Source of the DNA: Chlorobiota bacterium | GTDB lineage: Bacteria > Bacteroidota > Ignavibacteria > Ignavibacteriales > Ignavibacteriaceae | Direction: 5' to 3' | Assembly: GCA_008363265.1 (NCBI GenBank) | Contig: RHKR01000007.1 | Location: 1-16,394, forward strand | Length of the DNA stretch: 16,394 nucleotides | Shown: piece by piece, positions 1 through 7,545 of the stretch | How the letters are laid out: the number at the start of each line of letters is the position of its first letter | Position numbering within the stretch: the first letter of the stretch is position 1 | Translations under genes and position numbers: made by a program | The notes under the pieces: model-generated | What the model saw: the letters and a program-made list of their open reading frames with translations, nothing else | Told to the model about the DNA's origin: nothing | Databases searched by the model: none

Positions 1-1517
1 AACGCGATACGGTAATGAGGTATAAAGACAGTCTGGCCGTGCTCCTCGAGAATGGAGGCAGGTACCTTTCCTACACCTCATATGCCACACACACCCGTGA
101 CTCACTCCTGAAGTATTACATCGACGGGATACATGTTGACACCACCATTTCGGTTTTCAAAACCTGGTTCAGGAATGAGAACGGAAATCTTGGTATGGGC
201 TTCCCCGCGACGATCGAAAGGAAGACCACGCAGTTGCTCGACCATCAGGATGCCGCCGCAAAAACAGAACTGCGGAACAATCTTGATCAGATCGCGGTGC
301 TCTCCAAGAGGTTGCTTAACGGACTTGTTGTCGTCTCGGGAATCTACGGATACGATGATGACCTCAGTCTGAAATCGCTCGTTAATCCTCCGCTGATGGG
401 GTTGAATGTGACCAACGGGCCACTTTTGCTCGAGGGTTTCCTTAATTACCTGGCGAGTTTACAGCAGAGCGCGAAGGCTACAAGATTCGTGCTGATGAGC
501 AACTCCGACAAGTATTATACCCCGGGCGAGATTCAGACACTGGTAAACAGTTTCATGTCGCAACTCGGTGAAGCAAGGCCAGCGATAGCCACGGTCAACC
601 TGCTTGATGGTGAACCGTTCGTTATTCCACCGGTGACATACGACGATCTGAAGACCTACTACGGAAGTGGTCTGCTCCTCTCGAAGATATCGTCGAAGAC
701 GGGCGGGCTACACTTCGAAAAGGCGATCTACGACTGGGATTTCATCACTTCAGGACTGGCAACCGCCATGCCCGGTGTAGATTCTCTCGTGATCACCGCT
801 TCTCCGCAGACCGGCGGATTGATCACCGAGTTCAGAGAGATCAGAAAGAACCTGAAAAACTACTGGGCACCGATGTTTTTTGCCGGCAAGTATGAGAATA
901 CCAATGTTGTAAATATCGGCATTACCGCGAAGTTCGCAGGGAATGACACCATTCACACGCGAAACTATCCATTCTCCGTTCAGTGGGATACCGTGAACAC
1001 CAGGACAATAATTCCGAGTGTCATCACGAACGAGAAGATAAACGAAATGCTGGTGAATGCTTCGTACGACACCGCCCTTATTGTCAGCATGGCTTTCGAT
1101 GACAGGGTTATGTGCGACTACACCGCATTCCTTGTTCTCGAGCCGAACGATACTGTTCACTATCTTATCAATCCGTGGGATGAGAGCAAACTAACCAAGA
1201 TCCTCGGCGAGGATATGGTGGTCGACTCACTGATGCTCGACATCTACCCCAATCCTTTCAACTCGATGTCTCTGATAAGGCTTGCCGTACCGGAAGACTC
1301 GAGGGTTCAGGTTAACATCTTCGATATCACCGGACAGCTGGTAAAAACGATCGCGGATGAAGACGGGGTGAAGGGTATGAAGAGGTACAACTGGAATGGT
1401 ACCGATAACTTCAATACAACGCTCGCCAGCGGAGTTTATCTTGTACACGTAAAGGTGAAGAGCAACTCTTCGGGCAAGACCAATTACATCTCGAAAAAGA
1501 TAGTTTATCTAAGATAG
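1..1517 (+). CDS. T9SS-secreted protein with vWA-like region, 5' end cut by the window
   Basis: The frame is open to the left edge: the codons before the ATG at 15 read Arg-Asp-Thr-Val with no stop. This is therefore probably the C-terminal part of a larger exported protein. Counting from the Met at 15, residues about 103-240 look like the second half of a von Willebrand A fold, with a hydrophobic strand ending FVLMSNSD at 158-165 and a TGG turn near 229. Residues 330-380 (with the phrase DYTAFLVLEP) resemble the region after the vWA domain in secreted VIT/vWA proteins. Residues 408-500 form a Por-type C-terminal sorting domain: YPNPFN at 411-416, FDITGQLV at 436-443 and LASGVYLV at 470-477. 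In this family the domain directs transport through the outer membrane by the type IX system. The sorting domain is clear; the vWA assignment is tentative. A terminator follows directly. Confidence 0.85.
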   Translation, partial: RDTVMRYKDSLAVLLENGGRYLSYTSYATHTRDSLLKYYIDGIHVDTTISVFKTWFRNENGNLGMGFPATIERKTTQLLDHQDAAAKTELRNNLDQIAVLSKRLLNGLVVVSGIYGYDDDLSLKSLVNPPLMGLNVTNGPLLLEGFLNYLASLQQSAKATRFVLMSNSDKYYTPGEIQTLVNSFMSQLGEARPAIATVNLLDGEPFVIPPVTYDDLKTYYGSGLLLSKISSKTGGLHFEKAIYDWDFITSGLATAMPGVDSLVITASPQTGGLITEFREIRKNLKNYWAPMFFAGKYENTNVVNIGITAKFAGNDTIHTRNYPFSVQWDTVNTRTIIPSVITNEKINEMLVNASYDTALIVSMAFDDRVMCDYTAFLVLEPNDTVHYLINPWDESKLTKILGEDMVVDSLMLDIYPNPFNSMSLIRLAVPEDSRVQVNIFDITGQLVKTIADEDGVKGMKRYNWNGTDNFNTTLASGVYLVHVKVKSNSSGKTNYISKKIVYLR

Positions 1518-1552
1518 GCTTTCGAGCCGGTCTTAAAAAACAAAAAAAACGG

Positions 1553-1590
1553 AGCGCGGGAGGGCTTAACTGTCCTTCCGCGCTTTTTTT
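1553..1590 (+). terminator. Rho-independent terminator after the T9SS protein gene
   Basis: A 13-bp stem (AGCGCGGGAGGGC paired with GTCCTTCCGCGCT, allowing G-U pairs) closes a 6-nt loop, TTAACT. It is followed by a run of seven T. It lies 35 bases after the stop codon and isolates the next operon from read-through. Confidence 0.9.
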
Positions 1591-1625
1591 ATTCCTGCCG
1601 GTTCCCGCCGTAAGGATGTGTAAAC

Positions 1626-1641
1626 TCCTGCACGTGCAGGA
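1626..1641. promoter_or_regulatory. Perfect 16-bp palindrome, possible operator of the portal operon
   Basis: TCCTGCACGTGCAGGA is a perfect inverted repeat with no spacer. It lies 59 bases before the portal start codon and ends 8 bases before the TTG of a candidate promoter. That is where a dimeric regulator could bind. There is no T run and no loop, so it does not look like a terminator. The role is inferred from symmetry and position only, and no regulator gene is next to it. Confidence 0.4.
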
Positions 1642-1649
1642 ACTCACCC

Positions 1650-1681
1650 TTGAGAATCACCCCTCAGAAAGCCCAAATTTG
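1650..1681 (+). promoter_or_regulatory. Candidate Bacteroidota-type promoter of the portal operon
   Basis: TTG at 1650-1652, then 21 bases, then CAAATTTG at 1674-1681. The known Bacteroidota consensus is TTTG-N19..21-TAnnTTTG; this site differs in the first base of the -7 element. Transcription would begin near 1687, leaving a leader of only about 13 bases before the ATG at 1700. Confidence 0.4.
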
Positions 1682-1699
1682 CATCAAAAAAAGTGAATT

Positions 1700-3400
1700 A
1701 TGGGCAACTATCTAACACATACTGAAATCACGGAACTCCACCTCGAGTCGCTGCCTCTGTTTGAGGAGGCGTGGAAGAGGGGGAGGAGGAACGAGAGATA
1801 CAAGCAGGGGAACCACTGGACGCGGGAAGAACTCGACGCGATCAGGGAGCAAGCGCGCCATCCCTACTCGATCTCACTGATGAATCACAAGATCAACAAC
1901 ATCCTGTCCACGCAGAGGCAGTCGCGCACTTCTGTCATGGTCTCTGCACCGGAGGAGTATGGCACTCATGCCGCGATCGCGACCGAAATATTGCGAAACA
2001 AGGAGCGGACCGGTGACCTGCCAAGGCTCGAGAGCGACATCTTCGACTCGGGACTTTCTGTCTGCTACGGAGTGGCGGAAGTCCTGCCGGAGGCTCCCGG
2101 CGGGGAGGTGAAGGCAACTGTCCGTTCGCGCGACTACCTAGATGTCTTCTGGGACAACAGCTCGCGGGATTACAATCTTAACGATGCCATCTTTGTCGCT
2201 GTTGGTGAAACCTTTCAGAGGGAAAGCGTGGAAAGGAAATACGGAAAGGTTTCATCCTACGGTCACCCCCTTTTTACACATTCGTTTTACAGGGATGAGA
2301 ACGGCTCTTCTCTTCGTGGAGGCAAGGAGACGGTGAGGCTGATAAACCACTACACAAAAAGCCGGGTGAAGGAGTATCTCCTTCTGTTCAACGATCACCG
2401 GGGTCTTGCCGGACTTCCAAACGGGGTCTACGCGGGAAAATTCCCAACCCGCCACGAGGCTGAGAAAGCAGTCAGAGAGCTCAACGTGATCTACCTTCAG
2501 CGTGATATTGATGTTCCGCTGAGCGAGATCATCCCCGTTGAAGGGGAGAGGATAACGAAGTATGTCTTAACCGGTGGTGAGATCGTTGATGTGATCGAAC
2601 TTCCCCTTGCCACGATGCCTGTGGCGGTATACAGGCCGTTTCAGTTCGGGAACAGATTCTGGTCGCTCGCCGATCTTCTGGTTGAGCCGCAGATATTCCT
2701 TGACAGGGTGTTCATGCAGATCGACTACAGTCTCGGGCGCGATGTAAAGAATGTGTATCAGGGTAATCTCCACGCGCTTGCTGAATCGGAGACCCCCGAT
2801 ACCGCTTTAAGAAAGGCTGAGAGAACCGGCGGGATAATCTGGACCCGCACAGGTGAGGAGGTGTTCCGCCCCCTGAAGGTATCGGGGGTAAACCCGCAGT
2901 ACTTCCAGCTGGCAGCAGTGATGCAGGGGTTTATCGAGGATCTGGCGGGGGGAAGAAGTTTTCACGGGATGTCAGAGTACAGCAACGAGTCGGGGAAGGC
3001 GATCCTTGCTAAACAGAAACAGGGGATGCTGGCGGCAGGGCTGGTGCTCGACAATCTCAGGAGGTGGAAGTGCTCCCTCGGTGAGAAGCTCCTCGAGGCG
3101 ACACTTCAGTATGAAGGGGAAGAGGCCGTAAAGGCGGCGGCAAGGCGGGTGAAACCGGAGACCGGAAATGGGGGCGGTCTCCCCACCGCCGAAGAGATCA
3201 TCATGATTGACAGGGAGATCGTTGTGACCGAGGCACCCCTGAGCAGCGATGAAAAAGCTGATAAACTTGAGCAACTAATTTCATTGAACAACATCTATCC
3301 CGGTTCGGTGCCGCTCGAGGTGGTGCTTAACTACATGAACCTCGACAGGGCCGAGAGGGAAACAATAATTACCAACTACAACAACCAGGAGCAGAAATGA
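1700..3400 (+). CDS. Phage portal protein, P22-like family
   Basis: The 566-residue product reads like a portal protein of the P22 type, the dodecameric ring through which phage DNA is packaged and ejected. The typical N-terminal block is present: YKQGNHW at 34-40, a hydrophobic-polar stretch after it, then RQSR near 73-76. So is a central DYLDVFWD at 145-152, matching the family pattern of an aromatic-Asp block describing the 'wing'. The C-terminal stem helix region contains SGKAILAKQKQG at 431-442 and DNLRRW at 451-456, which corresponds to the well-conserved SG..L..RQ.QG...DNLR pattern of these portals. The frame is intact. Normal phage neighbours (large terminase before, scaffold and coat after) are missing. 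Its stop overlaps the next start as ATGA, so the following gene is translationally coupled. The Shine-Dalgarno before the ATG is weak (AGTGA). The family call rests on motif reading, not a search. Confidence 0.8.
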   Translation: MGNYLTHTEITELHLESLPLFEEAWKRGRRNERYKQGNHWTREELDAIREQARHPYSISLMNHKINNILSTQRQSRTSVMVSAPEEYGTHAAIATEILRNKERTGDLPRLESDIFDSGLSVCYGVAEVLPEAPGGEVKATVRSRDYLDVFWDNSSRDYNLNDAIFVAVGETFQRESVERKYGKVSSYGHPLFTHSFYRDENGSSLRGGKETVRLINHYTKSRVKEYLLLFNDHRGLAGLPNGVYAGKFPTRHEAEKAVRELNVIYLQRDIDVPLSEIIPVEGERITKYVLTGGEIVDVIELPLATMPVAVYRPFQFGNRFWSLADLLVEPQIFLDRVFMQIDYSLGRDVKNVYQGNLHALAESETPDTALRKAERTGGIIWTRTGEEVFRPLKVSGVNPQYFQLAAVMQGFIEDLAGGRSFHGMSEYSNESGKAILAKQKQGMLAAGLVLDNLRRWKCSLGEKLLEATLQYEGEEAVKAAARRVKPETGNGGGLPTAEEIIMIDREIVVTEAPLSSDEKADKLEQLISLNNIYPGSVPLEVVLNYMNLDRAERETIITNYNNQEQK

Positions 3401-3738
3401 AAACAGAAGAAGTGGTGGAAACACAGAATGAAGAAATCACAGAGTCACAGAGTTATGAAGTCACAGAGTCACAGAGTAACGAAGTCACAGAGCTACAGAG
3501 TAACGAAGTTGCAGAGGTTACAGTTACTGAGGCTGTCGACAGTGAGGCACTTTTCAACCGTTTGAAGGGGGAACTGATGGAAGAGATCAGGAAGTACTTT
3601 GAGCCGATAGTTAAGGAAAAGGGAAAGGTGGTGCCGCCTCCCATTCCTCCCGCGCCGGCGGAAAAAGTGGAGGAGCTGCCCGATGAGGATGATCTTATCG
3701 TAAAACTTCTTGAAGAAACGGGGTGGCGGAATGGCTGA
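3397..3738 (+). CDS. Small acidic repeat protein, downstream of the portal
   Basis: The 113-residue product is not recognised. Its N-terminal part (residues about 13-44) is an eight-residue repeat, E(I/V)TESQS(N/Y), rich in Glu, Ser and Gln. It is encoded by a 24-bp DNA repeat. A predicted helix follows at 48-71, then a Pro-rich stretch (PPPIPPAP near 80-87) and an acidic tail. It begins inside the portal stop (ATGA) and ends 8 bases inside the next gene. In phages of this type the gene after the portal is often an acidic, helical scaffolding protein, so a scaffold remnant is possible. I cannot support that from motifs. No signal peptide or membrane segment is visible. Confidence 0.65.
   Translation: MKTEEVVETQNEEITESQSYEVTESQSNEVTELQSNEVAEVTVTEAVDSEALFNRLKGELMEEIRKYFEPIVKEKGKVVPPPIPPAPAEKVEELPDEDDLIVKLLEETGWRNG
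3433..3528 (+). repeat. 24-bp in-frame tandem repeat, three good copies and one decayed
   Basis: Copies begin at 3433, 3457 and 3481; a degenerate fourth begins at 3505. Each carries CACAGAG-type words (GAAGTCACAGAGTCACAGAG in the second copy). The period is a multiple of three, so the coding frame is kept and each unit gives eight residues. Confidence 0.85.
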
Positions 3739-4333
3739 AGACTTCTATAAAAATCTGATCAGCGGCTTTGCCCGGGGGCTCGGATTGGGTGGAACCACCG
3801 GTGTTTCGAACATCAAACGGCGGAGGGAAGGGCAGGAACTGGATGAGATCACGGGTCTTTTGGGGGAACTTACAGGGGGTGGTGCCGGAGAGGGGGAGGC
3901 ACCACTTCCGCAGAAGGAGGCACTTCTTGCAGCTCTTTCACCCGCGGTCTTTAAGGTCTATGAGAAGTTTCGCGCGTCACAGAAGAAAACCCCGGGTTAC
4001 GATGAGCCCTATCTCTACTACACTGATGCTGATGGCAACCGTACGTGGCTGGATGACGGGGCAGGCGGAAAGGTGAAGAACAGTTTCTGGAAGCCGAAGG
4101 TGGTCGACAGGTTCAACGAGTATAAAGACGGCAAGCCGAGGCGCGTCTACCTCTATGAGGACGGCACGAAGGAATACCACGATCTGGAAGAGAAACCACC
4201 GGTAAAAACCAACCTCGATCCGGAGGAATATGAAAAGAAACTTATCGAGGCTTACAAGGCCGGGCGGCTCAGTCTGAAAGACCTTCAGATACTTAGGGAG
4301 AGGAACAGAAAGAGGGCGAATGAGATGAAATAA
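3731..4333 (+). CDS. Unrecognised protein, third gene of the portal operon
   Basis: I chose the ATG at 3731 (201 residues, beginning MAEDFYKNL) over an in-frame TTG 21 bases earlier. The ATG lies in ATGGCTGA, overlapping the stop of the preceding gene by 8 bases, and has a purine-rich GGGGTGGCGGA upstream. The N-terminal part is Gly-rich with a GFARGLGLGG phrase, as in some phage minor structural proteins. The middle (about 95-150) is rich in Tyr, Asp and Trp with repeated (Y/L)YxDxDGxx(T/K) phrases (YYTDADGNRTW and LYEDGTKEY). This suggests short beta hairpins. The C-terminal 30 residues are a basic amphipathic helix. No enzyme motif and no membrane segment are seen. It may be a phage structural or ejection-type protein, at low confidence. 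Confidence 0.6.
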   Translation: MAEDFYKNLISGFARGLGLGGTTGVSNIKRRREGQELDEITGLLGELTGGGAGEGEAPLPQKEALLAALSPAVFKVYEKFRASQKKTPGYDEPYLYYTDADGNRTWLDDGAGGKVKNSFWKPKVVDRFNEYKDGKPRRVYLYEDGTKEYHDLEEKPPVKTNLDPEEYEKKLIEAYKAGRLSLKDLQILRERNRKRANEMK

Positions 4334-4343
4334 TCTGACATTT

Positions 4344-4373
4344 TTGTGATAGGGTGATTTATGGGTAATTTTA
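4344..4373 (+). promoter_or_regulatory. Candidate Bacteroidota-type promoter of tpiA
   Basis: TTG at 4344-4346 (within TTTTTG), exactly 19 bases, then TAATTTTA at 4366-4373. This differs from TAnnTTTG only in the last base. The expected start is near 4380, giving a leader of about 30 bases before the tpiA ATG at 4409. It lets tpiA be transcribed independently of the phage-like operon before it. Confidence 0.5.
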
Positions 4374-4397
4374 AAGTTGAAATTTCAAAAAATCACC
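4353..4397 (+). promoter_or_regulatory. Nested inverted repeats in the tpiA leader
   Basis: The outer arms GGTGATTT (4353-4360) and AAATCACC (4390-4397) are perfect reverse complements. Between them sits the perfect 12-bp palindrome TTGAAATTTCAA (4377-4388), covering the expected transcription start. The right outer arm touches the Shine-Dalgarno (CCAGGA) of tpiA. Operator and RNA-hairpin roles are both possible. The symmetry is seen; the function is inferred. Confidence 0.35.
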
Positions 4398-4408
4398 AGG
4401 AATGAAAA

Positions 4409-5164
4409 ATGAGAACTAAAGTTATAGCCGGAAACTGGAAGCTGAACAACGACCTCAACGGTACGATCGCGCTTATCTCCGGCATTAAATCCGGGATCGC
4501 GGGGAAAAACTTCAACGCGAAGCTGATAGTTTGTCCACCATTCACTTCACTTGAGACAGCCAACGAACTCCTTAAAGGGAGCGGCATCGGTCTGGGAGCT
4601 CAGAACATGTATTTCGAAGAGAGCGGAGCCTACACAGGTGAGATATCAGCTTCGATGCTTAAATCTGTCGGATGCGAGTATGTCATCCTCGGCCACTCTG
4701 AGAGAAGAACCATCTTTGGCGAGAGTGACGAAGTGATCAACAAGAAAGTGAAAAAAGCCCTCGCGGCAGGTCTTAAGCCGATCTTCTGTATCGGTGAAAC
4801 CCTTGAAGAGAGGGAGTCGGGTGTTACTTTCGACGTGGTAAAACGTCAGGTGGTTAACGGTCTCGCCGGTATAACCGAAATTGAGATGGATGCCGTGATA
4901 ATCGCCTACGAACCCGTCTGGGCGATCGGTACCGGAAAGGTTGCCACACCGGAGCAGGCTCAGGAAGTGCACGCTTTTATCAGGGCAGAACTCGTTAAAC
5001 TCTTCGGCGCTAATGTTGCTGAGAAGACGATCATCCAGTACGGCGGCAGCGTAAAGCCAGAGAACGCCAGGGAACTCCTCGGTCAGCCCGATATCGACGG
5101 TGCCCTCGTAGGTGGTGCATGTCTTAAAGCTGATTCGTTCGTCGGAATAGCAGTCAACGCTTAA
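4409..5164 (+). CDS. tpiA: Triosephosphate isomerase
   Basis: The 251-residue length is standard for the enzyme that interconverts dihydroxyacetone phosphate and glyceraldehyde 3-phosphate in glycolysis, in the cytoplasm. All catalytic elements are visible: AGNWKLN at 7-13 with Asn9 and Lys11, LGHSERR at 94-100 with the electrophile His96, and AYEPVWAIGTG at 166-176 with the base Glu168 followed by the flexible loop. The phosphate-binding YGGSVKPENA is at 211-220 and GALVGGACL at 231-239. The ATG is preceded by an AGGA Shine-Dalgarno. The gene has its own promoter candidate and ends in a strong terminator. Nothing links it in function to the portal operon 75 bases upstream. Confidence 0.98.
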   Translation: MRTKVIAGNWKLNNDLNGTIALISGIKSGIAGKNFNAKLIVCPPFTSLETANELLKGSGIGLGAQNMYFEESGAYTGEISASMLKSVGCEYVILGHSERRTIFGESDEVINKKVKKALAAGLKPIFCIGETLEERESGVTFDVVKRQVVNGLAGITEIEMDAVIIAYEPVWAIGTGKVATPEQAQEVHAFIRAELVKLFGANVAEKTIIQYGGSVKPENARELLGQPDIDGALVGGACLKADSFVGIAVNA

Positions 5165-5181
5165 CCGTTAATCCTGAAATT

Positions 5182-5216
5182 AAAAAAGGCTGCTTTTGAG
5201 GGGCAGCCTTTTTTGT
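5182..5216. terminator. Bidirectional terminator between tpiA and the pilin-like operon
   Basis: AAAAAAGGCTGC (5182-5193) pairs perfectly with GCAGCCTTTTTT (5203-5214) around a 9-base loop, with T runs on both strands. It serves tpiA on the plus strand and the converging pilin-like operon, whose last stop is at 5232, on the minus strand. Confidence 0.93.
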
Positions 5217-5231
5217 TTTAAATTGTTGATT

Positions 5232-6359
5232 TTACTCGAACCAGTAGAGGATCTGCTGGTTTACCGAAACACTGTTTGATGAACGCAAATTTGCGAGATT
5301 TGTGGCATTAGTGACCGCATCTCCCGAGTAGAGTATCCGTCCCGAGCCATTACCGATACAGTTACCACTTGAAGGGCTCGAAGAGATTGCGATCACAGCT
5401 CCAATTATATCGCAATGAACATGGACAATATCGTCAGCAAGCAAAATTCCTTTGAAGGGACCGGTGTTGAGATTTTTAATGCCTGCATTAACGGTCGTGT
5501 TGTGTACCACCAAAATACCTGAGCCGGTGATGGTGGCTGAGTTCCATAACCCTCCATCAGGGAGTTCCACATAAGTAACTCCTCTTAGAGGGTAAGTTAA
5601 AGTACCAGGATTGGTAGTATACTGACTGCCACCGGCACCTGACATTGCAATAGCTTTCAGAGTTCCTTCAGGGTACCCGTTCAGCGGACCTCCCATTAGG
5701 CTATCGGGGGAGAGGGGAAACCCCCCCGGGAAAACCTGCGAGGTTGCGATGATACCGGCAGGTGGCGTTTTGGAGGGTGAATAATTGGTCCCAAGAGTGT
5801 TTGTTCCGCCTATCTTCGAATTTCCTGATCTTGAAAGTGTTTGGGTTGTCCATATTCCGAGTGTACCTCCCGCTGCCAGGAATCCCCCGGAGGTGTCATG
5901 GTTCTGACCGTCAACGGTAAGATTTCCGAGGGTTGTTATCGCTGTATTCGCTGTTATAGCACCCTTTATCGCGGGTGGTCTGACGGTTGATATAGTCGCC
6001 CGTTGGAAATAGCAAATAGCAGTGTAACTCTTCTCCAATGAAGATCCAATAGATACCCTTGCTATCGATTGCACTTTGGTTACGGCCTGTCCGGTAAAGG
6101 TGGTATCAACCAATCTCACATTGACCCTTCCACCCATAAGTGAGAGATTTGAGAAACCCGTCCTCCATGACGGTTCAACGATCATCTTTCGGACGGCCAT
6201 CTGAGCTCCTGCTTCGGCGATATTCTTCACCTGAGCCGCATTGTAAGTTGATACAGAACTCTCAGTGAGTTTATCTCCTGCCTTGAGTATATTCAGAAAT
6301 GTTACGGCTGAGAGTCCGATCACTCCAGCGAGAAGAATAATTAAAGCTTTACCGGGCAT
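5232..6359 (-). CDS. PilX-like pilin-associated protein, distal paralogue
   Basis: The 375-residue protein has a single N-terminal membrane helix (about residues 4-24), then a long helix region with KNIAEAG.QMAVRK, typical of PilX-type minor pilins or pseudopilins. The C-terminal half (about 250-350) has the beta-rich phrases GVTYVELPDG, GILVVHN, GILLADD and GAVIAI. These resemble the C-terminal beta-helix-like domain of PilX-family proteins, in which a repeated 'G-hydrophobic' strand pattern precedes a GN.IGNG loop. It is by eye about 55-60% identical, over its whole length, to the gene just upstream, with the same length. The start MPGKALI lacks the G(F/M)xxxE prepilin signature. No Shine-Dalgarno is seen, and the upstream 55-base gap is AT-rich. 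It is the last gene of the operon and is probably surface or periplasmic. Confidence 0.7.
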   Translation of the reverse strand: MPGKALIILLAGVIGLSAVTFLNILKAGDKLTESSVSTYNAAQVKNIAEAGAQMAVRKMIVEPSWRTGFSNLSLMGGRVNVRLVDTTFTGQAVTKVQSIARVSIGSSLEKSYTAICYFQRATISTVRPPAIKGAITANTAITTLGNLTVDGQNHDTSGGFLAAGGTLGIWTTQTLSRSGNSKIGGTNTLGTNYSPSKTPPAGIIATSQVFPGGFPLSPDSLMGGPLNGYPEGTLKAIAMSGAGGSQYTTNPGTLTYPLRGVTYVELPDGGLWNSATITGSGILVVHNTTVNAGIKNLNTGPFKGILLADDIVHVHCDIIGAVIAISSSPSSGNCIGNGSGRILYSGDAVTNATNLANLRSSNSVSVNQQILYWFE

Positions 6360-6414
6360 AAATAAAATAGATTAGATTAAAGATTAAAAAATAAAAAAGA
6401 TACAGGGTTTGAGT

Positions 6415-7542
6415 TTATTCAAACCAGTAAATTATCTGTTGATTCACTGAGTTAAGGTTTGGTGAAATTAAATTTACAAGATTTGTCGCTGCGTTAATTG
6501 CTTCACGAGAGAAGAGTATACTTCCGGTTCCATTACCAATACAGTTTCCGCTGGGCGGATTGGGCGAAATTCCGATAACAGCACCTATCACGGTGTTGTG
6601 TATCCTGACAATGTCATCAGCCATTACAATTCCGGTGAATACACCGGTATTAATATTGTATATTCCCGCGGTTAGTTCCTGATTGTGCACTATCAGAATT
6701 CCGGTACCGGTAATATTTGCCGAGTTCCAAGGGCTGCCATCGGGAAGTTCGACATAGGTCACACCTTTTAGAGGATAAGTCAGATCGCCGGGATTGGTGA
6801 CATACTGACTGCCCCCGAGGCCTGACTGGGCGATCATCTTCAAAGTACCTTCGGGGTAACCGTTCGCGGGACCACCCATGAGACTGTCCGGTGAAGAGGG
6901 GTAACCGCCGGGAAATGTTTGAAGGGTTGAAATAACACTGTCACTCCCGGGTTTTGTCGGGGTATAGTCGTTACCTGATCCATCTGTTCCACCGATGGTG
7001 GATGAACCTTTCTGCTCGAGCCCGCCTGTGGTCCATACACCCTGACTGCCTTGCCCTGAAATGAGAATGCCGGTATTTGAGTGATCGCGCCCGTCGACCA
7101 CGAGATCACCGAGTGTGGTGATGTTGCTGTTCGTGGTGATCGAACCCTTGATACCCGTCGGAAACATTGTAACGATAATGTTTTTTTTGTAGAAGCATGA
7201 AGCCATGTAAGTGCGCTCTGCAAGGGAACCTGGGAGAACTTTAGCGAAAGCCTCAACCTTAACCACATTTTTCCCGTCGAAAACTGTATCCGCGAGTCTG
7301 AGGTTTACAGTTCCGCCCATAAGGTTGAGATTTGTGTATCCAGTCCGCCAGGTTGAATCGAGTATCACTCTCCTGACGGCCATCTGAACCGCAGCCTCAG
7401 CGATGTTCTTCACTTGACTCGCGTTGAATGATTCAACCGATGACTGTGAAAGACGGTCTCCGGCTTCAAATATGTTAAGGAAAGTGACAGTTGCTAGGCT
7501 GATCACTCCCACGATGAGCAGGATCAAAGCTTTACCGGGCAT
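6415..7542 (-). CDS. PilX-like pilin-associated protein, proximal paralogue
   Basis: Same length (375) and architecture as its neighbour: a membrane helix at residues 4-24, KNIAEA..QMAVRR in the following helix, and then a beta-rich domain. Blocks nearly identical in the pair include MPGKALI, SPDSLMGGP, GYPEGTLK, LTYPL(R/K)GVTYVELPDG, SGNCIGNG and VNQQI.YWFE at the C-terminus. The ATG follows GAGGT at a good distance, and only 3 bases separate it from the stop of the preceding PilW-like gene, so it is translated in the same operon. PilX-type proteins are known in other bacteria as minor components of type IV pilus tips. That role here is inferred from the fold pattern and from operon order. 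Confidence 0.7.
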   Translation of the reverse strand: MPGKALILLIVGVISLATVTFLNIFEAGDRLSQSSVESFNASQVKNIAEAAVQMAVRRVILDSTWRTGYTNLNLMGGTVNLRLADTVFDGKNVVKVEAFAKVLPGSLAERTYMASCFYKKNIIVTMFPTGIKGSITTNSNITTLGDLVVDGRDHSNTGILISGQGSQGVWTTGGLEQKGSSTIGGTDGSGNDYTPTKPGSDSVISTLQTFPGGYPSSPDSLMGGPANGYPEGTLKMIAQSGLGGSQYVTNPGDLTYPLKGVTYVELPDGSPWNSANITGTGILIVHNQELTAGIYNINTGVFTGIVMADDIVRIHNTVIGAVIGISPNPPSGNCIGNGTGSILFSREAINAATNLVNLISPNLNSVNQQIIYWFE

Positions 7543-7545
7543 TTT

